Part shown: piece by piece, positions 6,485 through 13,957 of the stretch | How the letters are laid out: each line of letters starts with the position of its first letter | Position numbering within the stretch: position 1 is the first letter of the stretch | Assembly: GCA_937877675.1 (NCBI GenBank) | Contig: CALEIS010000013.1 | Coordinates: forward strand, 1 to 19,908 | Length of the DNA stretch: 19,908 bases | Reading direction: 5' to 3' | Source: an uncultured Clostridia bacterium | Lineage (GTDB): Bacteria; Bacillota; Clostridia; Oscillospirales; Acutalibacteraceae | The notes under the pieces: model-generated | The model's database searches: none | Seen by the model: only the letters and a program-made list of their open reading frames with translations | Told to the model about the DNA's origin: nothing | Program-made: the position numbers and the translations under genes

Positions 6485-8197
6485 ATGGGTTTTTTTAACC
6501 ATATGTACGAAGAAATTTATTATGTCGGTATTCAGACTCTTAGGTATGGAAAAAGAATTTTCAAGTGGCTCTTATCGTTGCTTTTAAAACCAATCAAAGC
6601 ATTGGGAATGCTTGTTTTCACCTTGATTATAGTTATAAATAAACATGCTTTGAGAACATTTCACAAAAGTGTGGATGATTTCAAGAATTTGATTAAAGAT
6701 GCTAAAAATGTAAAGCGTTCTCAGAGTGTGGATGAGGTAAAAGGAAAAAAGAAGTTAGGTTATTATATCCGTGTAGCCACAAGACGATATAAAAGTGCAT
6801 TTAAATATGTGCTTAACTATGCTGCGCCAGTAGTATGTTTTGTGCTATTGTTGAATATTATCAGTTTTTGGTCAAGTGCAAACTTTGCCCTTGAAATTAA
6901 CTACAAAGATGAAGTTATCGGATATGTGCAGAACGAATCCGTGTATAAGGATGCCCGTAAAATGGCTTATGACCGACTAGGGATAAAGGCAGATACGGTG
7001 TCTGCAGATATTACTGCACAGGACAGGGATTTGATTGATTCTGCTGAGTATAAAATTGTTGTGGTCAAGCGTAACAAAATAAATAATGCCTATGAAATTT
7101 GTGACAGGATTATAGAGAAGTCCGATGAAAAAATCACTAATGCTTGTGGTATATATATAGATGGTAATTTCGTTTGTGCAGTTAAAAACGAAACAGATGC
7201 CTTGAGTGTTTTTGATAGCGTTTTAAGTGAGCATGAAACGGATGATAGTAATGCTGTTGTCAGTTTTGTGGAGGATATAGACTATGTTCAGGGCTTGTAT
7301 CCTGACAACGAACGAATTGTAAAAGATGCGTTGTATTTGCAGACCAAATTAAAGTCTAACAGAAGCGAAGCAAAATATTATACTGTGCAGGAGGGGGACA
7401 CAATCTCTCAAATTGCTGAAAAGTATGATATCGCAAGTGCAGATATTTTCTGGCTTAATCCAGAATTGACTGAGCAAATATATATCGGACAAACTCTTCT
7501 TATCCAGAAAGAACAAAAATTTATTCAAATTCAGACAACAAAAACAGTGGTTGAAGAAGTTGAAGTTCCTTACGAAACAATAAAGATAAATACGGATACT
7601 CTTTATGTGGGAGATACTCGAGTAGTTACCAAGGGACAAAAAGGACTTGACCAAGTAACAAAACTTGTTACTTATATTGATGGTGAAGAGGTTTCCACAA
7701 AAGAAGTTTCCAGAGTAGTAGTAAAAGAATCAGTAAGTGAAAAAATCCATGTGGGAACAAAGAAAAACAGTTCAATTCCAGGAAATATAACGTCCTATGG
7801 TGGACGATTTGTATGGCCTACAATCGGTGCATATCAGATTTCATCGGATTATGGGTATCGTAACTTTGGTGACGGATGGCATGGAGGAATCGACATTGTT
7901 CGTCCAGGTGGTAGTACAGGTTGTACAGTTGTTGCAGCTGAGTCAGGAACAGTTGTATTCTCAGGATGGAAGAACTCAGCGGGTTACACTGTAATAATTG
8001 ACCATGGTGATGGCTTGAAAACTCACTATTATCATATGAAACAGGGCTCTTTAAAGGTTTCCACAGGTCAAAAGGTTAAACAAGGACAAGCAATCGGACA
8101 AATTGGTGCATCGGGATATGTAACAGGTGCGCATCTCCATTTCGAGGTAAAAGTAAATGGTAAAGATGTTAACCCAAAACCATATCTTGGCATTTAA
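6485..8197 (+). CDS. Membrane-anchored LysM-G5-M23 peptidoglycan endopeptidase
   Basis: Probably a zinc metallopeptidase acting on peptidoglycan cross-links outside the membrane. Order in 570 residues: a basic N-terminal region with an amphipathic/hydrophobic stretch (27-51); a transmembrane anchor (112-131); two related motifs at about 137-165 and 221-248 (strand, D/N-G turn, then 'V.NE...' and a helix); a LysM domain (298-341, YYTVQEGDTISQIAEKYDI); a G5-type domain (about 347-425); and M23 from about 440. M23 ligands are present: HGGID (466-470), H517 in HYYHM, and HLHFEV (550-555). The architecture is common in Firmicutes. The roughly 110-residue region before the anchor is long and highly basic. 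It is the first gene of the operon that continues 10 bp later with the kinase gene. Confidence 0.93.
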   Translation: MGFFNHMYEEIYYVGIQTLRYGKRIFKWLLSLLLKPIKALGMLVFTLIIVINKHALRTFHKSVDDFKNLIKDAKNVKRSQSVDEVKGKKKLGYYIRVATRRYKSAFKYVLNYAAPVVCFVLLLNIISFWSSANFALEINYKDEVIGYVQNESVYKDARKMAYDRLGIKADTVSADITAQDRDLIDSAEYKIVVVKRNKINNAYEICDRIIEKSDEKITNACGIYIDGNFVCAVKNETDALSVFDSVLSEHETDDSNAVVSFVEDIDYVQGLYPDNERIVKDALYLQTKLKSNRSEAKYYTVQEGDTISQIAEKYDIASADIFWLNPELTEQIYIGQTLLIQKEQKFIQIQTTKTVVEEVEVPYETIKINTDTLYVGDTRVVTKGQKGLDQVTKLVTYIDGEEVSTKEVSRVVVKESVSEKIHVGTKKNSSIPGNITSYGGRFVWPTIGAYQISSDYGYRNFGDGWHGGIDIVRPGGSTGCTVVAAESGTVVFSGWKNSAGYTVIIDHGDGLKTHYYHMKQGSLKVSTGQKVKQGQAIGQIGASGYVTGAHLHFEVKVNGKDVNPKPYLGI

Positions 8198-8207
8198 GGT
8201 GAAGAAG

Positions 8208-8927
8208 ATGAAACAATATATAATTGCAGGATTAAAAACTGAATATGCTGTACGTGGAGAACTTTTAGGAACTCGTTCAGAAAAATATAGTGCCGAATTT
8301 GACAGTGCAGAGGCGGATATCAGAATTGAGTTGAGTGACGAATTTCTTAAGATGAAGCAAGCTAAGCACCCACATCTGACACCAGACGAACACGAGTATA
8401 TGTGGACGGGGGAAGCATTTTATAACAAATTATTAAAATTTGATGGCATGATGCTTCACTCTTCATGTGTTGAAAAAGATGGTTATGCATATCTTTTTTC
8501 AGCAAGAAGTGGAACGGGAAAATCTACACATACACATCTCTGGTTAGAGAATTTATCGGGTACAAGAATCATCAATGACGATAAACCTGCGTTAGTTTAT
8601 GAAGATGGCACATGGTATGCGTGGGGAACTCCGTTTTCTGGTAAAACTGATGAAAATGTAAACATAAAACTTCCAGTTAGAGCAATTATATTCTTACATC
8701 GCAGTGAAGAAAACAAGGTGGAAAAAATTCCTGCTGCAAAGTCCGTGGGACTTTTAATTGAACAGACAATAAAACCAATGCAGAGAGAAATGGCTATGAA
8801 AATGCTTGATATGGCAGATTTGCTTTTAAGAACTGTGCCTGTGTTCTCTCTAGGGTGCAACATGGACCCTCAGGCAGCAGTTGTGGCATATAACGAGATA
8901 GAAAGGTTGATAAAAGATGAAAATTAA
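8208..8927 (+). CDS. HPr-kinase-like P-loop kinase (PqqD-associated, ScmC/PadeK-like)
   Basis: The frame is open back to 8157 inside the peptidase gene. The ATG at 8208 has AAGGTGAA close upstream and overlaps nothing, giving 239 residues. A Walker A loop SARSGTGKST (98-107, K105) follows the motif DGMMLHSS (79-86). IINDDKPALV (121-130, D124/D125) matches the catalytic Asp pair of HPr-kinase folds, and GTPFSGK (140-146) matches the 'G.P..GK' segment of the PadeK/ScmC kinases. Those relatives phosphorylate peptides: in lasso clusters, the C-terminal serine of the precursor. The N-terminal 75 residues lack the HPrK regulatory domain, so this is not the carbon-catabolite HPrK. It overlaps the PqqD-like gene by 11 bases, indicating translational coupling. 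The substrate is unknown. Confidence 0.82.
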   Translation: MKQYIIAGLKTEYAVRGELLGTRSEKYSAEFDSAEADIRIELSDEFLKMKQAKHPHLTPDEHEYMWTGEAFYNKLLKFDGMMLHSSCVEKDGYAYLFSARSGTGKSTHTHLWLENLSGTRIINDDKPALVYEDGTWYAWGTPFSGKTDENVNIKLPVRAIIFLHRSEENKVEKIPAAKSVGLLIEQTIKPMQREMAMKMLDMADLLLRTVPVFSLGCNMDPQAAVVAYNEIERLIKDEN

Positions 8928-9183
8928 AGATGGATTTATTCTTAAGGATGTTGCAGGTAGTAAAATCGTTATTGCAATTGGTGAACAAAGATTTAATTTT
9001 AATGGGGTTATCACATTCAACGAAGTTGGGGCAGATGTTTTTAATATGCTTGATGGTAACAATTCAGTTGAAGATATTGTTGTAAAAATTTCAGAAGAGT
9101 ATAATGCTCCTTATGAAGTTGTAAAAACAGATGTAGAGAATTTGATTGAGAAGATGCGTAAGCATAATCTTATTGATGAATAA
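8917..9183 (+). CDS. PqqD family protein (RiPP recognition element fold)
   Basis: 88 residues. The start is embedded in the last codons of the kinase gene, with GAAAGG about ten bases upstream. The order is short N-terminal strands, NEVGADVFNMLDGNNSVEDI (35-54), then KISEEYNAPYEVVKTDV and a final helix, MRKHNLID. This is the pattern of PqqD/PF05402 proteins: a winged helix in which 'N..G..I...LDG..TVEEI' is diagnostic. Family members bind the leader of a precursor peptide and present it to a modifying enzyme. Here the adjacent enzyme is the kinase and the next gene an exporter, so I infer that it guides an unidentified peptide to phosphorylation and export. No precursor gene is visible nearby. 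Confidence 0.88.
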   Translation: MKIKDGFILKDVAGSKIVIAIGEQRFNFNGVITFNEVGADVFNMLDGNNSVEDIVVKISEEYNAPYEVVKTDVENLIEKMRKHNLIDE

Positions 9184-9200
9184 AAGAATGGGCTGTTAAA

Positions 9201-10841
9201 ATGAAGGATAAGTCGGTTTTTAAGTGGATATATACCAATTGTGGTGGACGTATTAAAGAAGGTGCAGTACTTGTGGTGCTGAACGCCTGGTCTGCTTTGT
9301 GTGTAACTATCTTTGCTCTCTTGTCACAAAGGGTCATGGATAGTGCTCAAAATGGTGACAAGGAAGCCTTGATAAAAAACGCATTCTATCTTTTCCTTGT
9401 AATTATTTCACAGATTTTATCACGAGTTACAGCTTCTTTGGTTGAGGCTGTAAGTCAGGGCAAGGCAGAAATTCACCTGAGAACAAGCGTGTTTTCAAGC
9501 ATTCTCAGAGGTGAATATGCAAATTATGTTGAAAAACACAGTGGCGACCTTATGACAAGACTTACTGCAGATGTGCAGATGGTTAGTGATAACTATGTTC
9601 ATATTTTTCCCGCTATGATTGCTTTTGTTGTGAGAATTCTTAGTGGTGCTGTTGCGTTGTATCAAATTGATAAAAATTTTGCAGTTGTGTTTGTATTTTG
9701 TGGAACTTTGATTGCACTTGTGGCGGCATTTTCAAGAAAGCATATAAAGAAATTACACCGTAGAGTTCAGGAAAAAGACTCAAAAGTGCGTTCTTTTATG
9801 CAAGAGATGATAGAAAATATGTTTGCAATAAAAGTTTTTGGCATTGAAGAAAAAATCATAAAAATCTCAGGAAGACAACAGAAGAAATTTTATCGTGAAA
9901 AGGTAAAGAAAAGAGGATTCTCTATAATTGCAGGGATAAGTTTCTCGTTGGCTTTTGCAATAGGTTTCCTTGCAGCAGTTGCTTATGGTTCATATGGCGT
10001 TCTCAATGGAACATTGACTTTTGGTTCAGTTGTTGCTATTGTTCAATTAGTTAACCAGTTGCAATCACCAGTTGTTGGTGTGACAGGTGTTTTACCAGCA
10101 TTTTTTGCAATGACTACATCTGCACAGCGACTTATGGAAATTAGTGGGGAAAAAGACGATGTCACTGAGGATGTTTACATCGATTATGAGGACTTTGTGA
10201 GCATAAAGGTAAGAGATGTTGTATTCGGATATGGTGAGGAAAATGTTGTTTCAGGTGCTTCCTTTACTGTTAACAAAGGCGAATTTGTGGGAATTAAAGG
10301 ACCTTCTGGTTCAGGCAAATCTACAGTTCTCAAATTAATAACAGGACTATACCCCGTTGATGACGGCAAGGTAACTGTAGAAACAAAAGATAAAGAATAT
10401 GACTGTAAATACACAAGAAAACTTTTCTCTTTTGTTCCTCAGGGTAATATGCTTTTCAGCGGTACTGTACGTGAAAATTTAACTATTCTCAATCCGGAAG
10501 CAACGGATGAAGAAATACATAATGCATTGACTACTGTGTCTGGCGAGTTTGCTTATGAGCTTGAGGGTGGTTTAGACTTTGTTCTTGGTGAAGATGGAAC
10601 AGGTATTTCTGAAGGTCAGGCACAAAGACTTGCAATCGCAAGAGCATTGTTGGCTGACAGTAAAATATTACTTATGGACGAATCGACAAGCGCTCTTGAT
10701 GCAGAAACAGAAAAGAAAGTCATTGATAATTTAAGACAGATGAACGATGTCACAGTTATTATTATTACTCACAAAGAGGCTGTTCTTGATAGGTGCGACC
10801 GTCTGATTACTGTGGCAAACGGCAAAGTAGAAGAAAATTAA
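9201..10841 (+). CDS. ABC transporter, fused membrane and ATPase domains (peptide exporter type)
   Basis: 546 residues form an exporter half-transporter. The N-terminal membrane domain has about six helices (near 20-45, 60-80, 135-155, 160-178, 243-263 and 270-290). The ATPase domain from about 335 carries Walker A GPSGSGKST (367-375), Q-loop VPQG (412-415), a signature reading ISEGQ (469-473) in place of LSGGQ, Walker B LLMDES (490-495) and the H-loop histidine (524). There is no N-terminal C39 peptidase domain, so it does not cleave a leader itself. The start lacks a clear Shine-Dalgarno (GAATGGG only) and lies 17 bp after the PqqD-like stop, so it probably depends on coupled translation. 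It is the last gene of the M23/kinase/PqqD operon; a function in export of the modified product is inferred. Confidence 0.9.
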   Translation: MKDKSVFKWIYTNCGGRIKEGAVLVVLNAWSALCVTIFALLSQRVMDSAQNGDKEALIKNAFYLFLVIISQILSRVTASLVEAVSQGKAEIHLRTSVFSSILRGEYANYVEKHSGDLMTRLTADVQMVSDNYVHIFPAMIAFVVRILSGAVALYQIDKNFAVVFVFCGTLIALVAAFSRKHIKKLHRRVQEKDSKVRSFMQEMIENMFAIKVFGIEEKIIKISGRQQKKFYREKVKKRGFSIIAGISFSLAFAIGFLAAVAYGSYGVLNGTLTFGSVVAIVQLVNQLQSPVVGVTGVLPAFFAMTTSAQRLMEISGEKDDVTEDVYIDYEDFVSIKVRDVVFGYGEENVVSGASFTVNKGEFVGIKGPSGSGKSTVLKLITGLYPVDDGKVTVETKDKEYDCKYTRKLFSFVPQGNMLFSGTVRENLTILNPEATDEEIHNALTTVSGEFAYELEGGLDFVLGEDGTGISEGQAQRLAIARALLADSKILLMDESTSALDAETEKKVIDNLRQMNDVTVIIITHKEAVLDRCDRLITVANGKVEEN

Positions 10842-10863
10842 AAGTGATAGAGTTTTTTGCTAA

Positions 10864-10881
10864 AAATTATTGCAATAATTT
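10864..10881. promoter_or_regulatory. 18 bp perfect palindrome over a -35 box (possible operator)
   Basis: AAATTATTGCAATAATTT (10864-10881) is its own reverse complement, and its centre TTGCAA is the -35 box of the promoter below. A dimeric repressor bound here would block the polymerase. A weak transcript hairpin is possible too, but no T-run follows. In a very AT-rich spacer a chance palindrome cannot be excluded. Confidence 0.4.
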
Positions 10882-10898
10882 AGTTAATTTGCTATAAT
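10870..10898 (+). promoter_or_regulatory. Predicted sigma-A promoter for the BY-kinase gene
   Basis: TTGCAA (10870-10875), a 17 bp spacer and a perfect TATAAT (10893-10898). It lies 41 bp before the ATG at 10940, which has TAGGAG at 10927-10932. No terminator separates this gene from the ABC transporter upstream, so read-through is also possible. Confidence 0.7.
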
Positions 10899-10939
10899 AA
10901 AATAGCTTATGAAAAATATTTTTATTTAGGAGTATCGAT

Positions 10940-12445
10940 ATGGAGTACAATACAAAAAATACTCAGGTAAACGAAGGCATCGATTTTCAGATTATAGCAC
11001 AGTATGCTGTTCGTATCTTCCAAAAGTGGTGGGCAATCTTACTTAGTGCAGTTATTTTCGCAAGTGCAGGTTTTGTTATCGCTAAACTTACATACGAAGC
11101 AAAGTACACATGTACAATTGAATTTGCTATCAGCAATAAGACAGAAGCAGAAAATTACGGTGGACAGACATCGTCTGACATTAATGCAAGTAATATGCTT
11201 GCAAAGAACTTTCTCCACTTAACTACTACTCTTGACTTCTTGGATATTGTTGCAGAGGATTCAGGATATAGTTTGAATGGCAAACCTCTTACAGGACGTA
11301 TGGTTAAGCCAATGGTTAAATCTTCCAATGTAGAAGATACTTCATTTATTACAGTTACCATAACATCTACAAACCGTGATGTTGCTTATGCTGTTGCAAA
11401 AAGCTATGTAAATAATTTCGAAGAATTTGCTATGAAAATCTTCCCTAACACAAATGTGGAAGTTTCAGCATATCCAGTAGAGCCAGACGGAGCAAATGCC
11501 GACAATAGCGTATTCTTATATTCACTTCTTGGATTTATACTTGGTGCTGGTATCGTAGTTCTTGCAATTTGCATCATTATCTTCATTAAAGATACTGTTA
11601 AAGTTCCTGATGATATTACAAACAAACTTAATCAGAAGATTATCGGCTCAGTTGTTCACCTTAAGAAAGCTGCTGATACTAAAAACCTTCTTATTACAGA
11701 TAAAAAGACCGGATTCATGTTCATCGAGTCATTTAAATTGATTCGTACAAAGCTTGAAAATATTGCTAAGAGACATGACTACAAGGTATTTGTTTTCACA
11801 AGTGCTATGGAAAATGAAGGTAAAACAACAGTCGCAACAAATACAGCTCTTGCTCTTGCAAAGACAGGTAAGTCTGTTCTTTTGATTGATGCTGACCTTC
11901 GTAAACCATCAGTTTACAAGGAACTTGGTATTTCTGCTACTAACGACTTAGGTCTTCCTGGTGTTGTTTCAGGCAACAGAACATTGAGTGACTCAATCAA
12001 GTACTTTGAAAAATTCAATCTCTTCCTTTTGGTTACAAGCACACCAATCGCAGAGTCTGCAGAACTTTTATCAGCTGATGAAATGTCAGATGTAATGGAT
12101 GCAGTAAGAAACGAATTCGACTATATCGTTATTGATACTCCTCCTGCAGGTCTTGTTGCTGACGCAAGTATCATCGCACAGTATGCAGATGCTAATGTTA
12201 TGGTTGTTCGTAGAGACCGTTCATCAATGCGTAGAATTAGAAGAACAATTGATGATATGGTTGGTACAGGTAAAGAAGTTGTTGGTTGTATTTACAACGA
12301 TGCTGAAAACGGCTCAGTTCTTAGCTTCATTAAGAAGAATAAGAAGGGTAAGAAGGGCTACGGTTACGGCTATGGTTATGGCTATGGCTACGGTTACGGC
12401 TATGGTTATGGTAGCGACCACGAAAGCAAAAAGTCAAAGAAATAA
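10940..12445 (+). CDS. Single-chain Wzz/BY-kinase (polysaccharide co-polymerase and tyrosine autokinase) with Gly-Tyr tail
   Basis: 501 residues. The N-terminal chain-length determinant (Wzz-like) domain lies between two membrane helices (about 31-50 and 192-216). The cytoplasmic BY-kinase domain has ESFKLIRTKLE (263-273), an activating/oligomerising motif, Walker A SAMENEGKTT (288-297, K295), Walker A' LLIDADLRKPS (314-324) and Walker B VIDTPPAG (397-404). The tail holds nine alternating Gly-Tyr pairs (about 473-490), then a Lys-rich end; this is the expected autophosphorylated tyrosine cluster. Firmicutes often split the two modules (CpsC/CpsD, CapA/CapB), whereas here they are fused as in Gram-negative Wzc. 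The likely job is control of capsule or exopolysaccharide length. No glycosyltransferase cluster is adjacent; a MATE gene follows. Confidence 0.93.
   Translation: MEYNTKNTQVNEGIDFQIIAQYAVRIFQKWWAILLSAVIFASAGFVIAKLTYEAKYTCTIEFAISNKTEAENYGGQTSSDINASNMLAKNFLHLTTTLDFLDIVAEDSGYSLNGKPLTGRMVKPMVKSSNVEDTSFITVTITSTNRDVAYAVAKSYVNNFEEFAMKIFPNTNVEVSAYPVEPDGANADNSVFLYSLLGFILGAGIVVLAICIIIFIKDTVKVPDDITNKLNQKIIGSVVHLKKAADTKNLLITDKKTGFMFIESFKLIRTKLENIAKRHDYKVFVFTSAMENEGKTTVATNTALALAKTGKSVLLIDADLRKPSVYKELGISATNDLGLPGVVSGNRTLSDSIKYFEKFNLFLLVTSTPIAESAELLSADEMSDVMDAVRNEFDYIVIDTPPAGLVADASIIAQYADANVMVVRRDRSSMRRIRRTIDDMVGTGKEVVGCIYNDAENGSVLSFIKKNKKGKKGYGYGYGYGYGYGYGYGYGSDHESKKSKK
12356..12409 (+). repeat. 24 bp direct repeat encoding the Gly-Tyr tail
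   Basis: Two identical 24 bp copies (12356-12379 and 12386-12409, each four Gly-Tyr pairs) are separated by GGCTAT (12380-12385). Because copies are identical at the DNA level and in multiples of three, slippage or recombination would change the number of tail tyrosines without breaking the frame. Confidence 0.85.
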
Positions 12446-12465
12446 TTTAGATTTATGATTAATCT

Positions 12466-12500
12466 GCTCGCAGACAGGTTCTTAAAACTTGTCTGTGGGC
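12466..12500 (+). other. Intergenic hairpin between BY-kinase and MATE genes
   Basis: A 15 bp stem (12466-12480 with 12486-12500, three G-U pairs) closes a 5-base loop. It is followed by ATAATTTATG rather than a T-run. It may be a weak terminator or a processing/stability hairpin that separates expression of the two genes. Confidence 0.5.
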
Positions 12501-12527
12501 ATAATTTATGTAAAAAGGACAGAAAAA

Positions 12528-13910
12528 ATGGCAGAAACAAAATCACTTCCACCACAAGAGAATAAAATGGGAACAATGCCAGTGGGCAGACTTTTGGCAA
12601 CCATGGCAACTCCGATGATGATATCAATGCTTGTTCAGGCTTTTTATAATATTGTTGACAGTATTTTTGTGTCTAGAATTAGTGAGGAGGCGCTTAATGC
12701 AGTTTCTTTGGCATTCCCTTTGCAACAGTTGATAATTGCTGTTTGTGGTGGTACTGCAGTGGGTATGAATGCTCTGCTTTCTCGTTCATTAGGTGCAAAA
12801 CAATTTGATAGGGCAAATAAAATTGCCAACTCAGGAATATTTTTATTTTTATGTAGTGCATTGGTGTTTTCTGCTATTGGAATTTTCTTATCTAAGCTGT
12901 TCTTTCAAGCACAAACAGATGTAGAGAGTATAGTGAAATATGGTACTGATTACGCACGTGTATGTTTAGGTTGTTCTATCGGCATATGCAGTCAGTTTTG
13001 TTTTGAAAAGCTTTTACAGTCAACAGGACGTACAACTCTTTCAATGGTTGCCCAGTTGACAGGTGCTTTAATCAATATAATTCTTGACCCGATTCTCATT
13101 TTTGGATGGTTTGGATTGCCTCGACTTGAAGTTTTAGGTGCAGCTATTGCTACTGTATCAGGTCAGATTGTGGCGGCAATAATCGCTATCATATTTAATA
13201 TAAAATACAACAAGGATATTCATATTAGCTTCAAGCTTATTCGTTGGGATTCGGAAATTATCAAGGATATTTATAAGATTGGCTTACCTTCTATAATAAT
13301 GCAATCAATTGGTTCAGTTATGACCTTCTGTATGAACAAAATACTTATTGGCTTCACAACAACAGCAACTGCAGTTTTTGGTAGTTATTTTAAACTCCAA
13401 AGTTTTGTGTTTATGCCAATTTTCGGACTTAACAACGGAATGGTGCCAATTATTGCATATAACTATGGTGCAAAAAGGTATGACCGTGTTAAGAAAACTA
13501 TCACCATTACAATGATAACTGCTATAAGTATCATGTTTATGGGACTACTGGCTTTCGAGTTGATTCCACATATTCTTTTGTCCTTCTTTAATGCTTCAGA
13601 AGAAATGCTAAAAATCGGTGTTCCTGCATTGAGAATAATAGGTACACATTATGTTTTTGCGGGATTCTGTATTATTGCGGGTTCGGTTTGTCAGGCAATT
13701 GGAAAACCTGTTTACAGTCTTATTGTTTCAGTTTGCCGACAACTTGTAGCACTTTTACCATCAGCGTTTTTATTGTCCCTGAGTGGAAATGTTAATCTAG
13801 TGTGGTTCTGTTTCCCAATAGCAGAATGTGTATCCCTTGTATTGAGTATAATCTTCCTAAGCAAAACAATGCGTAGAGCAAAGGAAAAGATGAAAGAAAT
13901 GATTGTTTGA
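12528..13910 (+). CDS. MATE family efflux transporter
   Basis: 460 residues from the ATG at 12528, which has AAAGGA (12514-12519) upstream; an in-frame TTG at 12489 falls within a hairpin arm and is less likely. The protein is hydrophobic throughout, with about 12 helices in two similar halves. The first helix region MGTMPVGRLLATMATPMMIS, followed by LVQAFYNIVDSIFVSRI and later GTAVGMNALLSRSLGAK, is the typical MATE N-terminus, and GLNNGMVPIIAYNYGAKR is the matching motif of the second half. Members export drugs or metabolites in exchange for Na+ or H+ across the cytoplasmic membrane. The substrate cannot be told from sequence. The 82 bp after the BY-kinase gene contain a hairpin but no evident promoter. 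Confidence 0.93.
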   Translation: MAETKSLPPQENKMGTMPVGRLLATMATPMMISMLVQAFYNIVDSIFVSRISEEALNAVSLAFPLQQLIIAVCGGTAVGMNALLSRSLGAKQFDRANKIANSGIFLFLCSALVFSAIGIFLSKLFFQAQTDVESIVKYGTDYARVCLGCSIGICSQFCFEKLLQSTGRTTLSMVAQLTGALINIILDPILIFGWFGLPRLEVLGAAIATVSGQIVAAIIAIIFNIKYNKDIHISFKLIRWDSEIIKDIYKIGLPSIIMQSIGSVMTFCMNKILIGFTTTATAVFGSYFKLQSFVFMPIFGLNNGMVPIIAYNYGAKRYDRVKKTITITMITAISIMFMGLLAFELIPHILLSFFNASEEMLKIGVPALRIIGTHYVFAGFCIIAGSVCQAIGKPVYSLIVSVCRQLVALLPSAFLLSLSGNVNLVWFCFPIAECVSLVLSIIFLSKTMRRAKEKMKEMIV

Positions 13911-13911
13911 T

Positions 13912-13957
13912 TATAAAAATAAGGTAGATGTTAAACTAAACATCTACCTTTTATTTT
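13912..13957. terminator. Bidirectional intrinsic terminator
   Basis: A 12 bp perfect stem, AAGGTAGATGTT (13921-13932) with AACATCTACCTT (13939-13950) and a 6-base loop, is flanked by a T-rich run on the right (TTATTTTTTA) and an A-rich run on the left (13913-13919). It separates the convergent MATE and DUF3472 genes. Confidence 0.9.

Noticed and set aside
10909..10929. Six-codon ORF just before the BY-kinase start, considered as a leader peptide
   Set aside because: Its ATG is only about four bases from the expected transcription start and has no ribosome binding site.
12132..12458. 108-residue frame in another phase over the BY-kinase C-terminus
   Set aside because: Out-of-frame reading of the BY-kinase; the repeated Met/Ala part is the Gly-Tyr repeat read in another phase.
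12489..12527. TTG start for the MATE protein
   Set aside because: It lies in the arm of a hairpin and lacks a ribosome binding site; the ATG at 12528 has one.
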